From Mogibacterium kristiansenii (lineage in GTDB: Bacteria; Bacillota; Clostridia; Peptostreptococcales; Anaerovoracaceae): 45,199 nucleotides of DNA. Location: assembly GCF_009695905.1 (NCBI RefSeq), contig NZ_VUNA01000016.1, forward strand, positions 1 to 45,199. The letters are read 5' to 3'. How positions within the stretch are numbered: position 1 is the first letter of the stretch; the number at the start of each line of letters is the position of its first letter. The position numbers and the translations under genes were made by a program. Below are positions 15,673-23,902 of this stretch, one piece after another. The notes beneath the pieces are model-generated. The model saw only the letters and a list, made by a program, of their open reading frames with translations. It did no database searches and was not told the DNA's origin.

Positions 15673-15761
15673 GAGGCTGAAAATCGAAGCAAAAACATCA
15701 GATTCCGGATTCCAGCCCGAAACACGAAGGCCGAAAAGTGATGCACGCCCCCCGGAAAAAC

Positions 15762-15802
15762 TTGACAGGCGACCCATCCGCGACTATAATGAACAATGTT
15801 CA
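15762..15802 (+). promoter_or_regulatory. tetR promoter with overlapping operator
   Basis: TTGACA at 15762-15767, a 17-base spacer, TATAAT at 15785-15790, and the palindrome TGAACAATGTTCA at 15790-15802, which starts on the last base of the 10 box. The same palindrome stands before the next gene at 16485. Classic autorepression layout. Confidence 0.88.
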
Positions 15803-15817
15803 ATTTGAGGTGAGTGC

Positions 15818-16375
15818 ATGAATCAGAAAGTAACATCCCGAGAAGAAATTCTGAGTGTGAGCCGGGAGCTGGTAAAAAAAGAAGGCAGTCAGGCCATCAG
15901 CATCCGGTCCGTGGCCGGGGCTTGCGGCGTGTCCGTGGGATCCATTTATAATTATTTTGGGTCCAAGACCAAGCTGCTGGCGGCCACGGTGGAAAGCATT
16001 TGGAATGAAATCTTCCATAATTCGGATAATCCGGCAGTGTACGAGGATGCGGAATCCTGTGTCACTTGGATGTACCGGCGGATGGAAGCCGGGAGCCGGG
16101 AATATCCCGGTTTTGTGGCGCTGCATTCTCTGGGACTTGCGGAGCAGGGGAAAAAAGAGAATATCCGGCGCATGAATGAAACGCAGAAGCACATTCAAGC
16201 CGGTCTGGTCCGAGTTCTGAAGCACGATTCGCGGGTCCGGAAGGATGCGTTCAATGAGGCGTTCACGCCGGAGGTTTTCGGCGACGTTCTGTTCTCCCTG
16301 ATGCTGGCGGCACTGCTCCGTGAGGATTACGATCCGGCACCGGTGCTGGAAGTGTTGCGGCGCACGATATATTAG
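15818..16375 (+). CDS. TetR/AcrR-family transcriptional regulator
   Basis: 185 residues. N-terminal helix-turn-helix (about 8-55) with SIRSVAGACGVSVGSIYNYFGSKTKLL, the TetR signature; the rest is a helical ligand and dimer domain with no recognised effector. GAGGTG lies seven bases before ATG. The perfect promoter and the operator on its start point indicate that it represses itself. The downstream membrane protein carries the same operator and is the likely target. Confidence 0.94.
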   Translation: MNQKVTSREEILSVSRELVKKEGSQAISIRSVAGACGVSVGSIYNYFGSKTKLLAATVESIWNEIFHNSDNPAVYEDAESCVTWMYRRMEAGSREYPGFVALHSLGLAEQGKKENIRRMNETQKHIQAGLVRVLKHDSRVRKDAFNEAFTPEVFGDVLFSLMLAALLREDYDPAPVLEVLRRTIY

Positions 16376-16444
16376 CGGCCGAAGGCTCATAGAGCGCGGC
16401 GTTCGCACCGGCCGCGACCCAAACGCTGCCCGTACCGACCATTC

Positions 16445-16468
16445 AATCTCCCACGTGCGTGGGAGATT
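16445..16468 (+). terminator. terminator after tetR
   Basis: AATCTCCCAC (16445-16454) and GTGGGAGATT (16459-16468) form a perfect 10-bp stem with a 4-base loop, followed by CCTTT. It separates tetR from the operator of the next gene. Confidence 0.7.
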
Positions 16469-16484
16469 CCTTTAGAAGATAAAA

Positions 16485-16497
16485 TGAACATTGTTCA
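16485..16497 (+). promoter_or_regulatory. TetR operator in front of the membrane-protein gene
   Basis: TGAACATTGTTCA, the same 13-base palindrome as at 15790 with the central base changed. A TAAAAT box at 16480-16485 touches it. It lies 57 bases before the start codon. Confidence 0.85.
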
Positions 16498-16553
16498 ACT
16501 AGATGGGGCTGCCGTACGTGCAGCAAAATAATAAAAAAAGGAGGGTGCATGTA

Positions 16554-17225
16554 ATGCAAACAATTATGGAGCCAATCTTTGACGTGGCCTATCTCGTATC
16601 CGTTATCACCATTGGAATTAAAATGATCCGCAGAAGCGGGGGCAAGTCCCGCCAGTATACACTTTTCGGATGGATGGCTGTAATCCTGGGTGCCGGCGAT
16701 TCCTTCCATCTGGTGCCACGCATCATCGCCCTGTGCACCACCGGTTTCGGGGACTACGTAGTTCCACTGGGCATCGGCAAATGGGTGACATCCGTCACCA
16801 TGACGATTTTCTACGTGCTGATCTACTACGTATGGCGCGAACGCTACAACATCACCGGCCACAAAAATCTGACTGTCTCGGTATACCTGTTGGCCGGCAT
16901 TCGAATCGCCCTGTGCATGATGCCGCAGAACCGGTGGACCGTCGCCAATCCGCCGCTGTCCTGGGGAATTTATCGGAACATCCCGTTTGCCCTGCTGGGC
17001 TTGCCAATCATCGTGCTCTACTTCCGCAGCGCCAAAACGCAGAACGACCGCGCCTTCCGCTGGATGTGGTTCACCATCGTGCTGAGCTTCGGCTGCTACC
17101 TCCCGGTAGTTCTCTTCGCCGAAACAATCCCGGTAATAGGCGCCCTGATGATTCCAAAAACCTGCGCTTACTTGTGGGCCGTGGTCATCGGCTTCCGCGC
17201 AATGAAAAGCGAGATGCCGAATTAA
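16554..17225 (+). CDS. seven-helix integral membrane protein, TetR-controlled
   Basis: 223 residues from ATG 16554; AGGAGG lies nine bases upstream, and earlier in-frame starts lack a ribosome site. Hydrophobic stretches suggest about seven membrane helices, for example DVAYLVSVITIGIKMI, VTMTIFYVLIYYVW, IPFALLGLPIIVLYF and WFTIVLSFGCYLPVVLF. There is no motif I can assign to a transporter or enzyme family. The shared palindrome with tetR suggests it is made when the regulator's ligand is present, for example as a stress or efflux-linked protein. Function unknown. Confidence 0.8.
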   Translation: MQTIMEPIFDVAYLVSVITIGIKMIRRSGGKSRQYTLFGWMAVILGAGDSFHLVPRIIALCTTGFGDYVVPLGIGKWVTSVTMTIFYVLIYYVWRERYNITGHKNLTVSVYLLAGIRIALCMMPQNRWTVANPPLSWGIYRNIPFALLGLPIIVLYFRSAKTQNDRAFRWMWFTIVLSFGCYLPVVLFAETIPVIGALMIPKTCAYLWAVVIGFRAMKSEMPN

Positions 17226-17336
17226 TCTCACAAAAACAATTTCATAAAAACAATTTGCAATCCCAAAGAGGTTTCCGCACGGTACAAGCGTGGCGTGTTG
17301 GCAAAAGAGCAAATCAAGTCTATTCATTTCAAAGAA

Positions 17337-17380
17337 AGCACCGCAATGGGAAATAGTCTTCTCGTTGCGGTGCTGTTTTT
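17337..17380 (+). terminator. terminator after the membrane-protein gene
   Basis: AGCACCGCAA (17337-17346) and TTGCGGTGCT (17365-17374), then GTTTTT. The stretch 17226-17475 otherwise holds only a short direct repeat (AAAAACAATTT twice) and the leader of the next gene. Confidence 0.85.
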
Positions 17381-17475
17381 GATTTTCCGATTTCGAACAC
17401 TGCTGCAGTACGGTACAATATCATTAAGCAAATCATCGATGCCGGGATATACAGATACAGAAAGGATGGTGCCCT

Positions 17476-18150
17476 ATGTCCATGTGCGAAAAAGAAGAAA
17501 TCCAATGTCCGGTCTGCGGAACTACCGGTGAGTTTGAAATGTGGAAGAGTGTGAATACCGTGTTGAATCCGGAGAAGAAAGAACAGCTCCTAAGCGGATC
17601 GCTGTTTCAATACATCTGTCCCCACTGCGGAAAGTCATACAACATCGATTATCCGATGCTTTACCATCAGATGGAGGATCAAATCATGATCTATTACGTG
17701 GTGCAGGAAGAAGATATCCAAATGGTGGAAGAACAGTTTCGAGGCGATTTTGGGAGTGCGGAAAGCGAGCTCACGAAGGTACTGAAGAAGGATATGGATT
17801 CGTACCTGTACCGCATCGTGGGTTCTCAGCGAGAATTGATGGAAAAAATAAGAATCTTCGATGCCGGCAAGGACGACCGAATTGTCGAACTGGTGAAGCA
17901 CATCATCAGCGATGCGGTTGCAGACAAGAACCCGGACCTAAGGGATGCCAACCTCTACTACTTGGAAGAAGACGGAGAATTCCTGTTTGTCGTTGTGAAT
18001 TCCAAAGGCGCCCTGGGCACTGTCCCGATTCCGAAAGGAATGTACGAGGATATGGCAGAGGGGGTGCGGGACAAGCTGCCGGACCTTCGGAGCCGCAGCG
18101 AGTTCCGGATCGATCGTGCCTGGGCTTCAAAGGCACTGGGAATGGAATAG
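17476..18150 (+). CDS. CpXC-domain protein
   Basis: 224 residues. The N-terminus has two zinc-knuckle pairs, CPVCG (11-15) and CPHCG (49-53), spaced as in the CpXC family, followed by a long mixed domain containing QMEDQIMIYYVVQEED. The family is uncharacterised; the cysteines probably hold zinc. GGATGG precedes ATG 17476; a second ATG two codons later is possible. It is a lone gene followed by 640 bases of stem-loop DNA. Confidence 0.85.
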   Translation: MSMCEKEEIQCPVCGTTGEFEMWKSVNTVLNPEKKEQLLSGSLFQYICPHCGKSYNIDYPMLYHQMEDQIMIYYVVQEEDIQMVEEQFRGDFGSAESELTKVLKKDMDSYLYRIVGSQRELMEKIRIFDAGKDDRIVELVKHIISDAVADKNPDLRDANLYYLEEDGEFLFVVVNSKGALGTVPIPKGMYEDMAEGVRDKLPDLRSRSEFRIDRAWASKALGME

Positions 18151-18776
18151 TTACTATGACTCATCTCACAGACCTCTCTCACAGACTCCTCTCACAAGTA
18201 TTCCGGAAAGGCCTCTAATTTGCGCCCTTTCCGGAAAAGCAGAAGAAATTGACGCCGAAACGCTCTGCCCCGAGGTTTCGTCGTCAATTCCCCCGCGGCC
18301 GTCGGGTAGATTAGAGCCCAATGCCGACTAAAAAGGCGGAATGAGGTCTTGGAAACAGGAAATCCGGAGGAGAAAGAGTGATTTTTTGACCTGAACCAAA
18401 TTTAAATTAGAGAAAATATCGCAAAGAAAATACTAGATTGACGACAGACATCCGGAAAGCGAGGGTCTGTCGTCAATTTTTGCGATGAAGAATGCAGATT
18501 AGAGCAAGAGGCACGAGGAGATGATTAGAATTGACGACGAAAGGGGAGATAGCGCGCATTCGTCGTCAATTCTTTTCTTTTGGAAAATACAATATTGTAA
18601 AGAGATGCACGGAGGCCGGCGGGGGCCTTCCGTGCATCTCTTTTCATCTGAATCCGGCCCGGTTTTAATCCGGGCCGGCGGTAAAAATCGGGAAACTGAT
18701 GCAGGAACGCTGAAAAATAATGTTCCTGCATCAATTGTTTGCCGCCGAGCAAATGAAAGGGCCGATTTCCGGCGGC
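18151..18776. repeat. cluster of at least eight intergenic stem-loops
   Basis: No gene in this stretch. Hairpins: TTCCGGAAAGG arms (18201-18236); AATTGACG-type (18247-18289); ATTGACGACAGAC arms (18437-18477); GAATTGACGACGAA arms with a T run (18528-18580); GAGATGCACGGA arms (18602-18640); CCGGCCCGG/CCGGGCCGG (18654-18678); TGATGCAGGAAC arms (18697-18733); GCCGCC/GGCGGC (18741-18776). Most stems are perfect. The order of the later hairpins matches that at 44267-44600. Confidence 0.88.
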
Positions 18777-18777
18777 A

Positions 18778-19383
18778 CTTGGGATTACACTGAAAATCGG
18801 CATCCTCGGTTTTGTCATTGCGGTCGGTCTGTCCTTAGTGGTGGGTGCACTGCGAAGCCATAAGCTCCCAAAGATAATTTCTTTTATCCTGGGGTTCTAC
18901 GTGGAATTCTTTCGGTGCACACCGTTAATCGTTCAGCTTTTCTTCGTGTACTACGGGATGCCGACCATCGGGGTAAAAATAGATCCGGTATTCGCAAGTA
19001 TCGTTACGATGGGGTTGAACAGCGGCGCATACATGTCCGAGAACGTACGAGGCTCCATTCTGTCCGTCGACAAAGGACAATATGAAGCGGCAAAACTCCT
19101 GGGCTTTAACTCATTTCAGGTGAACCGGTACATTGTACTGCCGCAGGCGATTCGCGTGGCGATTCCGGCTTTTATGAACGGATTCTCGACGATGATCAAG
19201 GAGACCTCCATGGCCTCCGTGCTTCCGGTAATAGAGCTTACAAAGCTTGGAAATCAAATCTATGCAAAGACCTATCATCCATTTGAAATATATATTTCAC
19301 TGGGTGTGCTGTATTTTGTGATGACCTACTCCATGACTTTTGTTGCTAGAAAGTTAGAAAGGAAGGCGACAAAATGGCAATGA
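18778..19383 (+). pseudogene. amino-acid ABC transporter permease, 5' end missing
   Basis: The conserved part reads LGITLKIGILGFVIAVGLSLVVGALRSHKLPK, then FFRCTPLIVQLFFVYYGMP, GLNSGAYMSENVRGSILSVDKGQYEAAKLLGF (the EAA loop that contacts the ATPase) and a complete C-terminus. Homology starts at once after the GCCGCC/GGCGGC hairpin with no ATG or ribosome site; about 20 N-terminal residues are lost. The first canonical in-frame start is GTG 18838, inside the first helix. The substrate-binding protein gene expected upstream is absent. It overlaps the ATPase gene by ten bases. It may still be expressed from GTG but is probably damaged. Confidence 0.75.
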
Positions 19384-20102
19384 TAGATATTAAAGATCTG
19401 AAGAAAAGTTTTGGAAGCAACCACGTGCTCAACGGCGTGAATCTATCGGTGAACAGAGGCGACATCGTGGCCATCATCGGTTCCAGCGGATCCGGTAAAA
19501 GTACCCTGGTGCGATGCATCGCCGGCCTGGAGAAACCGGACACCGGACAGATTTTGCTGAACGGGGAGGAATACTTGGATGACGGGAAGGGCGTTGGAAA
19601 AATCGGAATGGTCTTCCAGAATTTCAACCTGTTCCCGCACTACACGGCCCGGGAGAACATCACGAAGCCACTGACAATTGTCAAGAAGATGGAGGCATCT
19701 GCGGCAGATGAAATTGCTGAGAAGCTGCTTCGAAAAGTCAAACTGGAAAATGCGGCAAACCAATATCCGGCAACCCTTTCCGGAGGACAGAAGCAGCGGC
19801 TTGCGATCGCAAGATCCCTTGCCATGGAACCGGAAATCATCGTGTTTGACGAACCCACATCGTCCCTGGACCCATCCCTTGCCCACGAAGTCTTCCAGAC
19901 CATCAAAGAGCTGGCGGCAGAGGGCCAAACGATGCTGATTGTAACCCATCAGATCAACGCCATCAAAAACTTTGCCACAAGAGTCGTATTCTTGAACGAC
20001 GGCATAATCGAAGTAGATGGCACCTGCGGGGAAGTATTCGAAAACCCAACAAATGAGAATCTCAAAGACTTCTTGCAGATGGTCGAATTCGATGACCTAT
20101 AG
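19374..20102 (+). CDS. amino-acid ABC transporter ATP-binding protein (GlnQ type)
   Basis: 242 residues, complete. Walker A GSSGSGKST at about 37-45, Q-loop in GMVFQNFNLFPHYTARENI, signature LSGGQKQRLAIARSL, Walker B IIVFDEPTSSLDP and the switch histidine in IVTHQ. It hydrolyses ATP to drive polar amino-acid import with the permease upstream. AGGAAGG precedes ATG; the gene overlaps the permease end. With the permease truncated and no binding protein nearby, the transporter may be non-functional here. Confidence 0.93.
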   Translation: MAMIDIKDLKKSFGSNHVLNGVNLSVNRGDIVAIIGSSGSGKSTLVRCIAGLEKPDTGQILLNGEEYLDDGKGVGKIGMVFQNFNLFPHYTARENITKPLTIVKKMEASAADEIAEKLLRKVKLENAANQYPATLSGGQKQRLAIARSLAMEPEIIVFDEPTSSLDPSLAHEVFQTIKELAAEGQTMLIVTHQINAIKNFATRVVFLNDGIIEVDGTCGEVFENPTNENLKDFLQMVEFDDL

Positions 20103-20126
20103 TCGGAATAATTACGGAATTTATGC

Positions 20127-20170
20127 AAAACAAGCAGGGACTGCGGAAGCAATTCCTGCTTGTTTTGTAT
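20127..20170 (+). terminator. terminator after the ABC ATPase gene
   Basis: AAAACAAGCAGG (20127-20138) and CCTGCTTGTTTT (20155-20166), a perfect 12-bp stem with a 16-base loop. It closes the GC-rich part of the window. Confidence 0.8.
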
Positions 20171-20274
20171 TAACGGTAAAAATATTTCGCGTTGCAACGG
20201 TCCGCGACCGATAAAGGTTTCCGGTGGGACCGGGATAGGGTAGAATGGAAGAAAGAATTATTCGATAGTACAGG

Positions 20275-20303
20275 CAAAATAAAGATGCGTTGTATGATAT
20301 AAT
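20275..20303 (+). promoter_or_regulatory. promoter of the Druantia-like operon
   Basis: TATAAT at 20298-20303 preceded by TGTATGA; the 35 region CAAAAT at 20275-20280 is weak. The ATG follows 42 bases later behind GAGGT. It is the only promoter seen before the four coupled genes. Confidence 0.5.
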
Positions 20304-20345
20304 CAAAAAACAATGTAACGTCCGTATGAAGCTATGAGGTAAAAA

Positions 20346-21869
20346 ATGCTTAATCATGTTTGTGTTTGGAAAGATGGAAAATGGAAACGCATAACTGAAG
20401 AAGAAGCTGATAAAATGTTTCCTTACAGGATTTCTTCTGACTCCGGTTTATTTATGTGTGAATTATGCGGGCAATTCGTATCGTTTACAAAGGGAGACAC
20501 ACGAAAGCGTTATTTTAAACATAGCCGAGGAGAAACGAATAAGGAATGCGAGGACCGTTCAATTGGGTACTATAATCCAGAGCCGATTCAGAAGAAAGAC
20601 TTAGAATTGCCAATTAGAATAATCCAGTATCAGGATGATTATTCTTTTCAAATAGGGCTGCCGGAAATTCCGGAAAACATTTTGGAGAAACAACAGACAA
20701 ATGAAGTGATAATAGCAAATGAATATGAAGAAAAACGAATATATTCATTTGAACGATTGGCTTTTCGGGGAACAACGTATGTAGATGTAGGCAAACGGTT
20801 GGCCAGTCGTTATGAACTTAAATTAGGACAAGATACAGAAGATATCTGGGAATTTTGGCCTAAAACAACGATTACAAATGGTAGGGAAGGAAGACTCTTT
20901 GATGTAAAAACGGGAAAAATGTTGCCTTTTGATACGGATGTAGAAGTTGGAAAGTTGTATTACTATTTCACAAAAGAATTTTTGCTGCCTCGAGTTTCGC
21001 CTTCTTTAAAAAGGGTTTCGAAACTTGATAATGGAAATTTGTATATGGTGAGCGCTACGAATTTGGATGAAGAAAATGCAAAATTCTTTTTAAGTATACG
21101 AGCACGACTTACGAATACACCTCTCAAGACTTTAAATATATGGCCGCCAAGTGCTAACCAGGACGGAGTTGTTAGACATACAAGTCATGCGGTCTGGATG
21201 TATCTATCGGGAAATGCAAGAGTAACGGTAGATGATAGATTGGTTTCACCGATAGGAGAAGAGAAAGATAATTGGTCATTATATAGAATACCTATTCGGT
21301 ATAATCGGCAATTTGTACTGATTGGTCGAACTGGGGTATTGGATTATTGCAGGCTTCAACGTGATGAGAAAAAATACGAAGTTGAAGATGCGAAAGTGGA
21401 GATAACGGATATTAATAAGAATCCTTTAGAGGGATATAAGCAACAAAAATTACCTCCGGAGAAAAAGATATTTATAAAAGCGGAGTATGACGGAATTGCT
21501 ATTATTCAGGGAAAAGAGCGTTATTTTAAAAAGAAAATTTATGCGGATCGTATGGAATCTATTGAAGATATTGACTTTGATACTTCTATTACTGTCACTG
21601 TAGGATGCGACGTTGTTCGACAGATTTATTTTGAACCGAAGAAACAGAACAGAAATAATGAAGTGAATTGGTCAGATTTTCTACATAGAATCCGAGAGGC
21701 CAAAGGACGAGATGTCAAAGTGGATAGTACGGAATTCGCAACTTATTGTTCGAGTATTGCAGATGAACGAGTGAGAGCCTTTATAAGGAATGCCGCTTCT
21801 AGAGGCACCCTTCCGTCGGAAGCAGTATCATTATTGCGTAAAGAGACAATGAAATTTAGGAGAAAGTGA
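20346..21869 (+). CDS. Druantia-like operon gene 1 (DruB position), N-terminal zinc-binding module
   Basis: 507 residues, AT-rich. The N-terminus has CELCGQFVSFTKGDTRKRYFKH and a further Cys, a pattern like the small CoiA-type zinc finger. The remainder is beta-rich with no motif I recognise (for example RFFL-type strands around VSATNLDEENAKFFLSIRARL). The call rests on position and size: a protein of about 500 residues, then about 680, 330 and a DEAH/DUF1998 helicase of 1750, as in Druantia type I genes B, C, D, E. Its stop overlaps the next start (TGATG). Homology to DruB itself cannot be shown by eye. Confidence 0.55.
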   Translation: MLNHVCVWKDGKWKRITEEEADKMFPYRISSDSGLFMCELCGQFVSFTKGDTRKRYFKHSRGETNKECEDRSIGYYNPEPIQKKDLELPIRIIQYQDDYSFQIGLPEIPENILEKQQTNEVIIANEYEEKRIYSFERLAFRGTTYVDVGKRLASRYELKLGQDTEDIWEFWPKTTITNGREGRLFDVKTGKMLPFDTDVEVGKLYYYFTKEFLLPRVSPSLKRVSKLDNGNLYMVSATNLDEENAKFFLSIRARLTNTPLKTLNIWPPSANQDGVVRHTSHAVWMYLSGNARVTVDDRLVSPIGEEKDNWSLYRIPIRYNRQFVLIGRTGVLDYCRLQRDEKKYEVEDAKVEITDINKNPLEGYKQQKLPPEKKIFIKAEYDGIAIIQGKERYFKKKIYADRMESIEDIDFDTSITVTVGCDVVRQIYFEPKKQNRNNEVNWSDFLHRIREAKGRDVKVDSTEFATYCSSIADERVRAFIRNAASRGTLPSEAVSLLRKETMKFRRK

Positions 21870-23902
21870 TGGACAATAATATAAGAGTAGAGAAGTGTTC
21901 AATATGCAGAGTTACTGGAAGCAGCATCGGGATGGAAGGCGATATATATTTGGAACGTCTCTTTGATATCGAAGATGATCGTCTTTCCGTTCCGATTATT
22001 AATGAAGATGCTCCTAAAAAATTCGGAAATAGGACGTGGCTTTATAAGAATGATGGCCCCAATAGCATCGGATACATTGGGTGTTGGAGATGGTCTGCCA
22101 AGACGAACAAGAATAAACCAGAGTCGGATTACGTTCGATCTACTTTCATTCAGGAAATAAGACCAATTTTCGTAGATTCTATTACAGTGCAAAATAATGA
22201 ACAGCTAATTTCCGCATTGAAAAATGAATATCGAATTTCAGCAAACGAGAGAAACGGAAATGGAATAATACTTATATACAAAAGTAATTCGAGATGTTAT
22301 CAGGGGGTGTACATTCCTCCAGAAAAAATGATTGAGATTGAAACAGGAGATTATATATTAAATCCAGATACAGCTTATTTACGGACTGTGGTGATTGACC
22401 GAGCAGATGTATTACCTTTTGAAAATGAAAAAATTTATAGATTCCTAAGTGTTAATCTAGGCGGCACTTTACTAATAAAAAGTCCATTCGAAGTTATTAA
22501 ACAGTACTTCTTAAAGAATGCGACCTGGAAAACATATAGCCGAATGGTAGGAGGAACACATGCTGAACACAATGAATTGAAAGCTTTTATTGAAAGCATA
22601 AATGAAAGCATTGAAGTTCAAATTGCACGAGAATGTGGAATATCAGAAGATGACGCTTCGAGTTACATTAATAAGTTCATGAACGAAATCGAAAAATACT
22701 TTAGTTCAAAAGATCTTGAAACCGAGGCGTTACAACTTCTTCTAACAAGGGACGAAAATCTTCGGATGGAATGTGAAAAAGTGGCAGAGGCGTGCTGGAA
22801 AGAAGAAAATGCAAAGATAGTTAAAAGCGCAGAAGAGAATATAAGTACTCTTGAAAAGACTCTGGAGAAAATCAAGAGTGAATTAGAACAAAAACAGATT
22901 GAATTGAGACAAGCTAACGTTGACTTAGAAAAATGGAAAGAGGATCACCGTCGGCTTGAAGAAGAGTTTGATGAAGAAATTCAAAAGAAAATTCAAAATG
23001 CGAAACATAGTGTTGGGGGCTTATTGGCAGATACTGTTTATGTGAATGAATTGCTTGGAACTTCTGGAAGAGACGAAAATAAAAATAATGAAATTAACTA
23101 TTGTAGAGGCGAATTTAAAGAAACGGAGGAAACTTTCAGTAGGATTGAAGATGCACATGATTTGCTGACTCATAACCTCCATGAGTTTGCAGGAGTAAAT
23201 GAAGACTATGCGCCAATATTAAGTTCAATGTTGTTGTCCACTTTTGAAAATCATATTCCGATGGTTTTGGCTGGGCCGAATGGGGAGGCAATAGCAGAAG
23301 CTTTTTCACATACGTTGTTTAGCTCTTCTTGTGGATGCCTCGAATGTAATGAGGAATATAGTAAGGATGTGAAAAAATGCATTTTTGACGCACCCGATCC
23401 GGTCATATGCATTGATGGTTTTACAAATTTCAATTGGTTGCACAGTGTACCGGATATTTGTTCATGCCGAGAAAAAACATTGTTCTTCCTCACACCGTAT
23501 TTTGAAGAATTATTCTTGGCACCAAAAGGATTAGTGAGTTATGTATTCCCGATTTCCACAAGTGAATTTGTAGAAGAGCTGCCAACGGAAGATTATATAG
23601 CAGGATTATATAATAGTGGACAAGAAGAAATCCGTTATGCCGAAAGTGAAAGAAAAATCTTAGAGCTAAATGATTTAGGGATGGCTCGGACGTTACAGAA
23701 AAAGTATCAGAGAATATATGCTTCGGCGAAAGTTATTATGGCGGATCGAAGAAAAAATACATTGATGCGGTACATGACCTTGTTAATTCCATATGCAGTT
23801 TTGACTGGGACGTCTGAAAAGTTAAAAGAAATAGCTTCTACAGAAAACCTATTGTCAGACGAAGATAAAAACAATCTGGTGTATTTTATGGGTGTGGAAT
23901 AA
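21869..23902 (+). CDS. Druantia-like operon gene 2 (DruC position), coiled coil plus degenerate ATPase-like domain
   Basis: 677 residues from ATG 21869, behind AGGAG; a GTG three bases earlier is in frame. The middle (about 310-390) is a long charged coiled coil (SAEENISTLEKTLEKIKSEL and on). After it, VLAGPNGEAIAEAFS near 464 sits where a Walker A would be but lacks the GK(S/T), and DPVICIDGFTNFNWLHSVPD followed by KTLFFLTPYFEELF resembles the Walker B and sensor region of an AAA-type domain. This suggests an ATPase fold that no longer binds ATP. The next gene starts right after the stop. Confidence 0.55.
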   Translation: MDNNIRVEKCSICRVTGSSIGMEGDIYLERLFDIEDDRLSVPIINEDAPKKFGNRTWLYKNDGPNSIGYIGCWRWSAKTNKNKPESDYVRSTFIQEIRPIFVDSITVQNNEQLISALKNEYRISANERNGNGIILIYKSNSRCYQGVYIPPEKMIEIETGDYILNPDTAYLRTVVIDRADVLPFENEKIYRFLSVNLGGTLLIKSPFEVIKQYFLKNATWKTYSRMVGGTHAEHNELKAFIESINESIEVQIARECGISEDDASSYINKFMNEIEKYFSSKDLETEALQLLLTRDENLRMECEKVAEACWKEENAKIVKSAEENISTLEKTLEKIKSELEQKQIELRQANVDLEKWKEDHRRLEEEFDEEIQKKIQNAKHSVGGLLADTVYVNELLGTSGRDENKNNEINYCRGEFKETEETFSRIEDAHDLLTHNLHEFAGVNEDYAPILSSMLLSTFENHIPMVLAGPNGEAIAEAFSHTLFSSSCGCLECNEEYSKDVKKCIFDAPDPVICIDGFTNFNWLHSVPDICSCREKTLFFLTPYFEELFLAPKGLVSYVFPISTSEFVEELPTEDYIAGLYNSGQEEIRYAESERKILELNDLGMARTLQKKYQRIYASAKVIMADRRKNTLMRYMTLLIPYAVLTGTSEKLKEIASTENLLSDEDKNNLVYFMGVE

